NCBI GenBank assembly: GCA_946800325.1 | Contig: OX326959.1 | Location: 46,623,566-46,687,565 of the forward strand | DNA length: 64,000 nucleotides | Direction: 5' to 3' | From: Luzula sylvatica | Taxonomy: Eukaryota > Streptophyta > Magnoliopsida > Poales > Juncaceae | Shown: positions 1 through 10,223 of the stretch, piece by piece | Numbering within the stretch: the first letter of the stretch is position 1 | Layout of the letters: the number at the start of each line of letters is the position of its first letter | Position numbers and translations under genes: made by a program | Notes under the pieces: generated by a model | The model's input: only the letters and a program-made list of their open reading frames with translations | What the model was told of the DNA's origin: nothing | The model's database searches: none

Positions 1-337
1 TGTCCATGATCAGTAAAACATAATCATCTCATATGCGAATATACTGGTGTACATATATATTCTATTTCCTTAGACATGTATATCTCTATATACATCATAT
101 ATATGACCAGGGACATTTAGAATCGTATTACGTTCATTGATACAGTTTTACTATCATAATCACATATTATGATGATGTATAAACTAGTGATACAATTCAA
201 GGCTTATTCACATATTCCTAAATATGTTAAATAACCAGTACACGTATTAAATGACACTTTAATTCAATATTAAAATATTAGATTAACAACACATAAATAA
301 TAACTATCCTTTGTTTACATACAAGCTAAACAGTTTA

Positions 338-400
338 GCCTAGGGTATTATTTAGTTCAGCCCAGGGCATTATTTCATTCAGCCTAGGGCATTATTCCTT
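338..400. repeat. Tandem repeat, about 27 bp x 3 (imperfect)
   Basis: Three consecutive imperfect units share the core CAGCCTAGGGCATTATT, with CCC for CCT in the middle unit and GTA for GCA in the first. No coding sense is visible. Confidence 0.7.
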
Positions 401-587
401 CAATATGTTCCAAAAAACATTACATATAAACAATTATCAGTAAAAAAAAAATCTGATATTAAACAGTCTCACAAGTATTATGCAATAAATACAAATTTTT
501 TTCCTCCTCAAAACATATCATATGTTCCAAAAAAAAAATTGAAATGTTTTATCTATAATACAAAACATGTCAAATAAAATAAAATTC

Positions 588-741
588 TGAAAAAGACAAA
601 CAAAAAACATAAAAGACGCAGAAAAAGACAAACAAAAAAACATAAAAGACGCAGCTTGGTACCAATAAAAAATATTATAATAAGCACAAAAAAAAGGCAG
701 CTTGGTACCAATCAAAACTGTTATAATAAGCACAAAAAACA
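588..741. repeat. Two adjacent tandem duplications
   Basis: First, an A-rich unit of about 32 bp ending in CATAAAAGACGCAG occurs twice (about 588-653). Second, a unit of about 46 bp starting GCAGCTTGGTACCAAT and ending in TTATAATAAGCACAAAA occurs twice (about 651-741). Both look like replication-slippage products. They create the apparent minus-strand frame at 518-742. Confidence 0.7.
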
Positions 742-775
742 ATAATACAAGCTCAGGCTAACAAAAAATATTTCT

Positions 776-969
776 GTGAACAGGAAATGATAAACAGCAG
801 AAATGATGAACAGTAAAATTATAGTATACAAATATTCAAATATTTTATTTAGAACACAAGACATGTCAAATTAAAATTCCATATGGGGAAAAAAAAAATG
901 AACAGTAATCTGGATGAACAGTACCAGGTGAACAGAAAGTGAACAGTAAAACCGGGTGAACAGTAAACG
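776..969. repeat. Cluster of TGAACAGTA motifs
   Basis: The motif GTGAACAG or TGAACAGTAA appears at least six times at irregular spacing: near 776, 806, 899, 914, 929, 939 and 956. The last is 60-70 bp from the left end of the palindrome. Because spacing varies, this is an interspersed motif and not a satellite. Its function is unknown. Confidence 0.6.
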
Positions 970-1024
970 GCGAGGTGGCCTTTTGGTTTGGCTCCAAATT
1001 TGTGGAAATTTAATGGGAGGGGAA

Positions 1025-2053
1025 ATTTCTTCTCCTCATACATGCGACCGATACTATTCATGAATAATCAAATAATTATAATTGTTCTATCCATATAATT
1101 ATTATATTAATAATAATAAAGTAATAATATTATAATTATTATATTCATACAATTATACTGTATATATAATGAAACAGTGTTTTATGTATTATTAAAAATA
1201 ATATTATTTTATGGATAAAGTATAATATTATAATAATAAAAGAATTGTATAACATTTATGTAGTAATTATGCAGTAATTGTATTATAATAAAACAATTAT
1301 ATTATAATTAGTATTTTCATATAACTAATGTAATAATATATATTTATAATAATATATAATTATTACATTATAATATTATTAATATATTAAAGTGGAGCAA
1401 AAGTTTGTAATAACAAAATAATTATATTATCATTATTAAATCTTTATAATTAATATAATATCAAATATTATTATAATAACAAAAATTATTATTCATAATT
1501 ATTACATTATATCTATATAACTATATTAGTTATATAGTTATATAATTAATATATCTATATAACAAAAATATATATTACATTATATCTATATTAGTTATAT
1601 AGATATAATGTAATAATTATGAATAATATTTGATATTATATTAATTATACAGATTTAATAATGATAATATAATTATTTTGTTATTACAAACTTTTGCTCC
1701 ACTTTAATATATTAATAATATTATAATGTAATAAATATATATTATTACATTAGTTATATGAAAATACTAATTATAATATAATTGTTTTATTATAATACAA
1801 TTACTGCATAATTACTACATTAATGTTATACAATTCTTTTATTATTATAATATTATACTTTATCCATAAAATAATATTATTTTTAATAATACATAAAACA
1901 CTGTTTCATTATATATACAGTATAATTGTATGAATATAATAATTATAATATTATTACTTTATTATTATTAATATAATAATTATATGGATAGAACAATTAT
2001 AATTATTTGATTATTCATGAATAGTATCAGTCGCATGTATGAGGAGAAGAAAT
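1025..2053. repeat. 1.03-kb near-perfect palindrome (foldback)
   Basis: The left arm starts ATTTCTTCTCCTCATAC at 1025. The right arm ends with its reverse complement, GTATGAGGAGAAGAAAT, at 2053. The arms stay matched inward through GCGAC..GATACTATTCATG and the AT-rich blocks to a centre near 1540; one mismatch is visible in the first 45 bp. The interior is almost entirely A and T with no coding content. I could not find a convincing target-site duplication, so it may be a foldback transposon or an inverted duplication formed at replication. Confidence 0.85.
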
Positions 2054-3822
2054 GTAGTTAATTTAAGTTTGAGAGGAGAGAAAGAGGCATGAAGTAGCAA
2101 TGATTACTTTACGGTTTACCATCATCTCGTGGCTCCAACATTTTTTGGAATGACATTTTGCTGGCATTGCAAGGCAAAAACAAAAACCTGCAATTTATAG
2201 TTCCATTTATTACGACGTGCCAAACAGAGAATTACCTTAATTCCGAACTTTCAAATGAAATTCCACTTATAATTCCGGTGGCCAAACAGCCCCTTATTGA
2301 ATTTAACTATGCAAAATGATTGGTGAATTGCAAAATAATTGAGATGCATGTCTCTAACTTACTAATACAAATTTTGTCATTTATTTCTAGCAACTAATAT
2401 TTTTTTCTTCAATTACAGTTAGTGATACAATAATTCAGATAATTCAGCACAGTCAAATGACTCACTTGAGGAAACATAGGTTATTTAGAAACCAAAAGGT
2501 TCAAAACTTAGCCAAATTAAAACAATCAGTGGCATGTAAAAATTCAAAGATATGCCAAAATTTAAAAAAAAAAAATTTTATTTCAGTAACTAGGTTCCAC
2601 AAGCTAATTAAAATCAGAGTTTTATCTTATTAAGATCTCACAAGTTCGCAAGTAATTAAATTGTAGAAGGGAGACCATACAATCTTGAGTTCAATTTTAG
2701 TTTTCGAACTCAATTTTCTCTCTTGAAAGGTAAAATAACTTGTCACGAGATATGGAAAAGAAAGGACAAGAAGGAAGCGCTTACTAGTCTCGTTCTATTT
2801 GATTCTTCGATCAGATTTTCTTGATAGAACATTGAAAACAAGTTAATTAAAGAGGTAATTATGAGGGTTTTTCATTTTTTCCAAAGATCTCTTTACTTTA
2901 CTGAAAAAAATGAGCAAAAAGCTCAGTTTCATTTTGGCCTTATTTTCTATATTAAATTCCTACAAATGCCTTACCTAACTATTTTACTATAATTTCCTAA
3001 CTTGCATCCAAACTTGTATTAGTAAATATTTTAGAACTTTTTACTAAACTACATATTTTCTGAGATATTCTTGTGATCCAAACAAGCCTAAGAGTTTAAA
3101 TATCAAATACTAATGAATTAATATATGATGATTTTATATAAAGTTAAATCAAACTATAATTTTAAAAGTTTATCAGATATAGATGCTTGATTTTTTTTAT
3201 TTTGATATCCGTATGTGTACTGACATAATTTTGTTATCGAAATTGAATTTGTGGAGATATTATCAAAGAAATACGATTAAAAGAATGATAAACTTTAGTA
3301 AATCCAATTACCTCCAAATTATTCAAATTCACTGATAATCGGGTTGAATTGGGGATGGGTGAAGTCGAGAAGAAATGATGCTTGGAGCGGGATAATTTAG
3401 TGGTCAGCTCTAAACAAGTTATTTTGTAGTCTCAACCATTTATCACGGAAGTGATCGAAGGTAAAGATTTTACGTTTGATTTTTTGTCTATCAATCCGCC
3501 TGTGTTAGTAAATAATTTTCAATTTTCGAAAGTTAGGAGATGTTTAATGCATTCATAATTATCAAATTTAATCACGCTGGCATGAATGGGGATTTTTAGT
3601 GCGGGTTGTCAATTACTATTATTTTTTTTTAACAAACCCGCAGGCTCTGTTATTATGTAGGTTCTGTTATTATTGTGTGTTGGGGTGTCGTCGAAGAAAA
3701 ACATATGTAGGTTTTGAAAAAAAACAGTCCAACTTAACCCGAAATAAAAAATATCAGTGGAAGGTAAACTCCAGTTTAAATTCCAGACTCATATAATCCA
3801 GGAATATAAATCTACATAATCC
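2054..3822. other. Intergenic, no gene seen
   Basis: No frame of useful length or recognisable similarity is present. Around 2230-2295 the sequence ends in GGTGGCCAAACAGCCCC, which resembles one terminus of a plant hAT or Harbinger MITE, but no partner terminus was found. The last few hundred bases should contain the promoter of the RRP1-like gene. Confidence 0.5.
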
Positions 3823-3867
3823 ATGATTCCCTTTTCCTGGATTATTGTCAACTCAATATACGAGGCT

Positions 3868-3904
3868 CTCTCTCTCTCTCTCTCTCTCTCGCTCTCGCTC
3901 TCGC
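3868..3904 (+). repeat. (CT)n tract in the RRP1 leader
   Basis: A run of CT dinucleotides, partly changed to GCTCTC, lies 36-72 bp before the chosen ATG. Pyrimidine tracts here are common in plant 5' leaders. It reads through as a Leu-Ser run in the open frame that starts at 3823, which is a reason to prefer the ATG at 3940. Confidence 0.7.
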
Positions 3905-3939
3905 ACTTGCAGCAGACCGAAACTCTAAAAAATTTAAAA

Positions 3940-5574
3940 ATGCCCCTCTCCCTCTCCACTCCGTCCCACACCACCTCTACCTCCACCTCCACCTCCACCC
4001 CCGCCTCCGATCCACCTGAGATATCGCCATCCTTAATCAAGAAGAAATTGATGTCTCTTAAACCGGCCGTTCGTAACCGGATGGCCCGGAATCTCTCCAG
4101 TCTTCTTCCTTCTCTATCTCCTCTGCCCAAATCAAGTCTTCGCAAGATCTGGAAAGGCATTTTCAATTTCTATCGGCACTCCGACAGTACTGTCTATCAA
4201 TCTGAGCCCGCTACGACGATTTTAGCCCTAATTTCGACCAACAGCCATGATTCCGCCACGGCGTTTCTAGACGCTGCCTTGTTGACCCTCCGTCGTGAAT
4301 GGGGCAGCATTGATATTCTCTGCAAGGACAATTTGTACTTGCTGGTAAGAAGGATTTTGAGACATACTTTTTTGTTATTACGATTGAATTCTTGGGATTT
4401 GGATCTTCTTTCGAAAGTCATGAGTATAGTTGAAAAGAGAGCTTTCGGGGAAGTTGGTAGTGTGAATGAATTTAGTTATCATGTTGTTGAGATTTTTACA
4501 GAGGAGCTTAAAGGGTTTCTACCCCTTAACAAAGAATCATTAGAACTGCTAATTTACCCATTTTTAACTATTTTGGAGAAATCTACAAACTCCATTTTGG
4601 TCGAGAAGGTTAAAGTTCACATTTTTGAAAAGTTTTTGGTTAATGGGGTGAAATATTTGCGTTCGAAAAAAACTGGTGGAGAGATTGAGAAAGGAAGTGA
4701 AGTGGACTTGTTTGGAGTTATTGTATTAATCATGCGTTTTTCTGAAAAGTTGATCAATTTAGTTCTAAAAGCAGAAACGCGTCTGTACAATGGAGATGAT
4801 GTGTGGGATTTGAGAGGACGATTTTATAAATTAGAACAGCATATGTTCAAAAATGGAATCGAAGTTGAAATTCCGGTACCGGAACAAATTGACACTTCTG
4901 ACATTGGTACCGAATTTACAAAAAATAAAAACAGTGAGGGCCCGAATGAAAAATTGACAAAGAAAAGGAAGAGGAATAAGAAAGAAAAGGAAAAGGGTGA
5001 GAAAAATAGTGAAAAAAAGAATAAGAAAAGGATAATGAAAATTGAGAAAGAAAGTTATAGCGAGAATGAAAACGGAACAAAGGGAGATGAAAGAGAAAAT
5101 GAAGGCATCATTGATTTGGAGGAATTCGACAAAACCAAACTTTTCCTAGAACTATTCGATAACGCTGGTTCCAAGCCCGCCACGTCATCTAGAAGAAGAC
5201 TCGTAAAAATGTGGCAGAAAAAAAGGCTGCGATTCTCCCTCGAAGATAATATAGAGTGGGAACCGGGAACTCCGTTGCCTCCGATTAGTGTGAGATTGCC
5301 TCCTCGGGCCACGTCCAGAGGGAGCGCCTTGAAGAAAGGAGTGCCAGCTGGACCGATCAGAGAAATGGACACTCCAGTTGTCACTAAATGGAGACCAGCG
5401 GTGATGTCTGAGGAGGCTAGGAAAAGGAAGAGACGTTTTGATTTGGTTCGTAGACGAGACCCTGACAAGAGGAAGTGCCGTAAACGAAGGAGGGCCAACT
5501 GGCGCAATCAAAGAAATGGAGAATCCAGTTGCGAAAAGGAGACGAGTGAAGTTGGAGACTCCAGTTGCGACTAA
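3940..5574 (+). CDS. RRP1: RRP1/Nop52-like ribosomal RNA processing protein
   Basis: Intronless gene for a 544-residue protein of the Nop52/RRP1 family, nucleolar factors needed for pre-rRNA cleavage in large-subunit assembly. The frame is open from 3823, but the first 39 codons are a CT-repeat artefact, so I start at 3940. After a Ser/Thr/Pro-rich leader (residues 3-28) comes the helical Nop52 domain (about 32-240), including RNRMARNLSSLL and LRKIWKGIFNFYRHSD. A Lys/Glu-rich low-complexity segment follows (about 337-390). The C-terminal third is strongly basic, with SSRRRLVKMWQKKRLRF near 416 and KRKRRFDLVRRR near 493, which suits nucleolar targeting and RNA contact. The length fits plant RRP1 homologues. 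Family assignment is from recognition of the N-terminal domain; the basic tail is inference. Confidence 0.82.
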   Translation: MPLSLSTPSHTTSTSTSTSTPASDPPEISPSLIKKKLMSLKPAVRNRMARNLSSLLPSLSPLPKSSLRKIWKGIFNFYRHSDSTVYQSEPATTILALISTNSHDSATAFLDAALLTLRREWGSIDILCKDNLYLLVRRILRHTFLLLRLNSWDLDLLSKVMSIVEKRAFGEVGSVNEFSYHVVEIFTEELKGFLPLNKESLELLIYPFLTILEKSTNSILVEKVKVHIFEKFLVNGVKYLRSKKTGGEIEKGSEVDLFGVIVLIMRFSEKLINLVLKAETRLYNGDDVWDLRGRFYKLEQHMFKNGIEVEIPVPEQIDTSDIGTEFTKNKNSEGPNEKLTKKRKRNKKEKEKGEKNSEKKNKKRIMKIEKESYSENENGTKGDERENEGIIDLEEFDKTKLFLELFDNAGSKPATSSRRRLVKMWQKKRLRFSLEDNIEWEPGTPLPPISVRLPPRATSRGSALKKGVPAGPIREMDTPVVTKWRPAVMSEEARKRKRRFDLVRRRDPDKRKCRKRRRANWRNQRNGESSCEKETSEVGDSSCD

Positions 5575-5936
5575 AAGGAGAGGACTGTAGTCTTAAGTCT
5601 ACTACGACAATTTTTTGGGAACTTTTGTTTGCGATACTATTTTTGGGTAATTGTTTGGTAAGCTGTGTGATTTCAAATATATTACTTGTAAATTTGTAAT
5701 TATATTTGTATTGGAAAGTAATTATAATCACTTTTTCATTATTATCTACGTTGAATGAGTAGATAATAAATGATCAGATAGATCCACATTAAAAATTTCA
5801 ATTTCGAAAATGTCTGTCCGAGTAAATGCATATATCTACCAAGATTGTATTCTCTCATGGTTAAAATTATGACAGTCATTTCACGCGCGGCATCACAAAA
5901 AGGTATTGTATTAATGATTGAAAATTCGAATGGTGA
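5575..5936. other. 3' flank of the RRP1-like gene
   Basis: This is the probable 3' untranslated region and terminator of the RRP1-like gene. It is AT-rich with several AATAA-like signals. No other gene is seen. Confidence 0.5.
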
Positions 5937-6133
5937 ATATCCAAATTATACACAAAACACAGTTTTCTCAAAAAAATATCCAAATTATACACAAAATACC
6001 GTTTTCTCAAAAAAATATCCAAATTATACACAAAACACCGTTTTCTCAAAAAAATATCCAAATTATACACAAAACACCGTTTTCTCTAAAAAATATCCAA
6101 ATTATACACAAAACGCAGTTTTCTCAAAAAAAA
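5937..6133 (+). repeat. 39-bp minisatellite, 5 copies
   Basis: Five consecutive units carry the core ATCCAAATTATACACAAAAC followed by a short ACCGTTTTCTC-A7 tail. Units differ by single bases (CACAG/TACCG/CACCG). Since 39 is a multiple of three, all three plus-strand frames stay open and one reads as a 13-residue peptide repeat (YPNYTQNTVFSKK). That makes the 101-residue frame 5845-6150 a repeat artefact and not a convincing gene. Confidence 0.9.
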
Positions 6134-7352
6134 ATCTCAGATATAGGTAATTATAATATTATTGAAATATATATATTTTAGGATGACCGAATTTCTTACA
6201 ATAATGGAATTGAGGTTTTATTTGAATCAATAACATTATTTTTGACATGAGAACATATTTTGCACACGCTACATCACGCTCGAGACCATCCGACTCGAAT
6301 TCACTCCCGTTTAAGTCGTTGAGAAACAATATATTTTGGCTCGGATTTGCCGGATCCATGTCACGCAGACTCGATTGTTTTGACTTTTCAACAAAAAAAA
6401 AAGCAAAAAAAAAAACGGGTAGCGAACAAGTCGGGTTCGGATTCGGCTAGATTTGTCACCACTAGAATAATTGAATAAACAAGCAAGTAAATTTTGTGGA
6501 TAATGAGGTACTAAAGTTTTGATTGAAATATTTAATAGTACTGTGGCATTCTAGTTTTGATGCATTACTAAATCAAAAGTTTACTAGTATAAGAAAAAAG
6601 TCACGAACTGAAATATTAAATTTCGAATACAAATACAAATACAAATTAATTTTAAATAGATAATTTAATAAAAAAAAACATCAACTACAAAGCAAAGAAA
6701 ACTCATTATAAATATATTACAAAAATATCTAAAGTGTAACATATAATACACGTTGTTTTTTGAAATATTCAAATATCATTGGTAAAACAAAAAAAAATAC
6801 CAGCCGAATCACAAAAAATAAAAATAAAAACAATAAAATATGATTCTACGTATGTATATATGAATAATATTACTATATTAGTATATGAATTTATCAATAT
6901 TGAAATGTCTGAGTACATATATTTTCCGTATCCACTAGCAAATTCATTTACATATATTTTTTTCAAATAAGAATATTTTCTGATACAATTTAATGTTCTG
7001 CCGAAAATATTCACCCGTTTACACCATAGTTTTATATAGTTCTAGATTTATTGTTTTTTATTAAAGTTTTGACAATATTTCTTAACTTAGTCTTAGCCCT
7101 TATCACATGCTATGTGTGCTCGAATACAGATATAAATAATTAATTTACTTGTTATACAAGTCAGAATTATTTCATAGCTACATTTCCATTAAGAGATTTC
7201 TGACAATGTGATTAATTAATTAATTAAATACAAATTTGAGGAATCTTCTCACTTACTCATTACCTAAACAAAATAAAATTCATATAGCTTGACGCCTAAG
7301 AATTGTTATTTATTATTCACTTAATTACTCTATATTTAGTTACTCTAATGTT
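6134..7352. other. Intergenic, AT-rich
   Basis: Only short low-complexity frames are present. Nothing recognisable was found on either strand. Confidence 0.5.
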
Positions 7353-7646
7353 TTAACTTTTGGAGCATTTCTGCATATAACCCCTTTTAGAAAAAAAATT
7401 CAAAAACTAACCTCCTTTTCGAAAATATTCCAAAAATAACCCCCTTTTCGCAAATATTCCAAAAATAACTCCTTTCGGGTTTTTAAATCTCGCCGCTACA
7501 GTGTTCCGAGATTTAAAAACCCGAAAGGAGTTATTTTTGGAATATTTGCGAAAAGGGGGTTATTTTTGAAATATTTTCGAAAAGGAGGTTAGTTTTTGAA
7601 TTTTTTTTCTAAAAAGGGTTATATGCAGAAATGCTCCTTAACTTTT
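7353..7646. mobile_element. 276-bp foldback MITE with 9-bp TSD (Mutator-like)
   Basis: The element proper is 7362-7637. It starts GGAGCATTTCTGCATATAAC and ends with the reverse complement. The two arms (about 130 bp each) are nearly identical, with a short loop near 7495-7508 (CGCTACAGTG). It is flanked on both sides by TTAACTTTT (7353-7361 and 7638-7646), a 9-bp target-site duplication. Long terminal inverted repeats plus a 9-bp duplication are the signature of Mutator-like elements. There is no coding content, so it is non-autonomous. Confidence 0.9.
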
Positions 7647-9239
7647 AGCCACGAAAAGCAAACATACAAACTAATTACCACAAAAACAACATTTTCCTTG
7701 CCTCTCAAGCAATCTTTTACCAAAATGAATTGTACTAAAATGAAGGGGCGTATACGAAAAATGCGCCTAATGAACTCATGGGTAACGCGTGACGCTCACT
7801 GAACTAACTTGCCACGTGGCAACGCTTGCCAATTTTTATCAGCAAAACCGATATAAACTTCTAATACCCGGTGTACAACAACTGTCCAATAGAACAAACA
7901 TGTCAGTCTAACAAAGTGCAGTACACCGGGCTCATTTAATTTCATGCATTATAATTAAAGACTGCGCCCGTCGTTCCACACCAAAAAGGATCCAAGTAAA
8001 CTGCAGCAGGAATTGACGGTGAGATTTGAATGGAATGCTTTAAGATTCGTGTGAACGTGGGTGGAGCGTTGGATGAGTCTAAGTCGGTCTTGTAAGTTGA
8101 TTTTCTTTTGCCACACGAAACTAGAGAGGAATAGAGGCGGCATGGTGGACTATCAACATACACCCGGTCTATAACTCTATACGTCAGCCATTAGCCAAGC
8201 TTCTTTTTTAATTTAGTTTTTGCCTAAAAATAAATATTAGTAACATTATTTTTAATATAGATATTAAATACATGCATTATACATAATACGAGAATAATTT
8301 GTTTTTGATATTACACGTTACATACTTATAATCAATATATAATAGTACTGAGTTTCGTAAGTAAATTGTAGAGTTACATTTTATTATGAAATATAAAAAA
8401 GAAATAAAAAATATTTAGTGATAGAATATTGTTTGGATATAAAAATTTCACTAGTAGCTTGTTGGTATAAATATTTTTTAATAAATGATAAGTAATTATG
8501 TATTAATTATTACTAATTTAGTGTGTCGAAAAGCGAAGTAATTGTTATAAATCTAACACAAAAACGTCTGTCAATTTAGAAAACATCATGTATTTCTATA
8601 TAAAGTGTTGATATATTTTTTTCTACACATAAAAAATAATAAAAAAAATCAATAAACACGATCGTTTGGACATAAATTTCACTACTAGTTTGTTGATATA
8701 AATATTTTTTTTAAAATGATAAGTAATTATATATTAATTGTTACTAAATTAGCATATTGAGAAGCGAAGTAATTATTACATATCTAACATAAAACGTTTA
8801 ACAATTTAGAAAATATTATGTATTTTTATATAAAGTGTTGGTTTTTTTTTTTAAATCTTCTACATAAAAGAAATAATAACAAAATCAATAAGCACGAAAA
8901 TAATAATGTATTTCCATAATGTGTCAGTTATAATATCACATCAACAATTTTTTTACACTAACCTTTTATATAGTTATAATACCACATGAATACAAAATTA
9001 AATATTATATTTTTCTAACTAACCTTTTATATTAACTTAATCATAACTTTACATTATGAAAAATTAAATCAACTAAATAAAAACCTATGAACAAATAAAT
9101 AAAATAAACAAAAAGACCTTACAAAAAGATAATATCGTTGCAAGGAATAAACCATGCACCGAGCGTATACAAGAAAGAAAGATATGACGGAGAGAATCGC
9201 CGACTGAAAGCTTGAAGAACTGCTATATGTACCCACAGA
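7647..9239. other. Intergenic upstream of the RCD1-like gene
   Basis: There is no convincing gene. A G-box (GCCACGTGGC) lies at about 7811-7820, and CCCGGTGTAC recurs inverted as GTACACCGGG within 70 bp (about 7867-7930). The 7970-8170 part is less AT-rich and could be an old gene fragment, but its frames match nothing I recognise. Confidence 0.45.
8425..8850. repeat. Tandem duplication of about 220 bp
   Basis: Copy 1 (about 8430-8625) and copy 2 (about 8660-8850) share the same order of blocks: TTTGGATATAAA or TTTGGACATAAA, TTTCACTA, TTGTTGGTATAAATATTTT, GATAAGTAATTAT, AGCGAAGTAATT, ATCTAACA and ATATAAAGTGTTG. Many point differences separate them, so the duplication is old. Confidence 0.75.
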
Positions 9240-10223
9240 TATCACCGCCGCCATTCTCTCCGCTCGATTGTCGAGAATTATACTCGAATAAATAAAGAGA
9301 GACGAGCCCTGACTTGAGAGATGAACTATAATCTCATCCCAATTCCAAGGTAATTTCATCTTTCTTTTTAGTTTGATTTTTGTTGTTGTTTTGCTTCTTA
9401 GGCTTGTTAATCTGTTCAAGATCTACAAGATCTGTGTGTTTTCAGTTTGTAGTATTCGTCTATACTGCGAATTTAGCGTAATTAGATCATGATCGTTGAG
9501 TAAAAATTGAAGTATGTAGTAAGTGTTTTCGCTGTTCAATTTTATCTAATGGGGAGTCGGTTCAATCGTTTTTGTTAGTTTAAAATTGAAATCGAAGGAT
9601 AGTAATTTCGTCTGATCTTTGGATTTTTAGAGTTTGAATTGGAGTATGTACACGAAATTACTTGCATGTAAGTTTAGTTTAAATATGTAGAGAGATCTTC
9701 ATATATTTATCAATAGTTTTGGCTGAAACTTATTTTTCTTTAATTTTGTGACCATTGATGAAATGGAACATCACTAGGATAAGGGAAAAACCTAGGGTTA
9801 ACATTGGGGTTTGAATTAGAGAGATAAACCCTGCATTACTGCAGATAACATTACTTACATTGTTACCTCAAATTAGATTTATTTTAGAAATTTTCGAAAT
9901 CTATAAGATACTCAAGTTTATTTATTAACTCGCGTAGTGCATGTGCATGAATAAAGTACGTAGATGGTCTATTTATTTCATGCATGCAGAATCACGAATG
10001 CACGACACGTAAACTATACGTTACAAACATTTATTCATTTCTTATTCTAATTATCATATTTTACTCTCTTTTTTCAGGGTTACTCGTGCAACTTCCATTA
10101 CAAAATTTGACAAGATCATAATCCATGTGTCAACAGTTTAACTCATTAACTTCGCTAAATCAACCCTGTAAAAAACAATTAGGTTTTAAGTTTTTTCTTT
10201 AACTCTTTCTGTACAAACCAACA
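9240..10223 (+). promoter_or_regulatory. Probable 5' leader with intron, RCD1-like gene
   Basis: The sequence ending CCAATTCCAAG at 9349 is followed by GTAATTTC, and TTTTTTCAG ends at 10077. This gives a candidate 728-bp leader intron (9350-10077) before the ATG at 10224. Leader introns are known in RCD1/SRO genes. The inference rests on splice-site quality and on the lack of coding sequence in between. Confidence 0.45.

Larger units (their letters stand above)
1..1024. other. Intergenic, AT-rich, short tandem repeats
   Basis: No gene is supported; the open frames here are low-complexity shadows. The stretch holds three kinds of short repeat, listed separately (338-400, 588-741, 776-969), and ends at the left arm of the large palindrome. 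Confidence 0.6.

Noticed and set aside
2140..2300. Complete hAT or Harbinger MITE
   Set aside because: Only one terminus (GGTGGCCAAACAGCCCC) is seen. No inverted partner or target duplication could be matched.
3823..3939. N-terminal extension of the RRP1-like protein from the ATG at 3823
   Set aside because: It would encode a Leu-Ser run from the CT microsatellite in the leader. The ATG at 3940 gives an ordinary start for the family.
5845..6150. 101-residue open frame as a repeat-protein gene
   Set aside because: It is produced by the 39-bp minisatellite, whose length is divisible by three. There is no promoter, Kozak context or second exon, and other frames are equally open.
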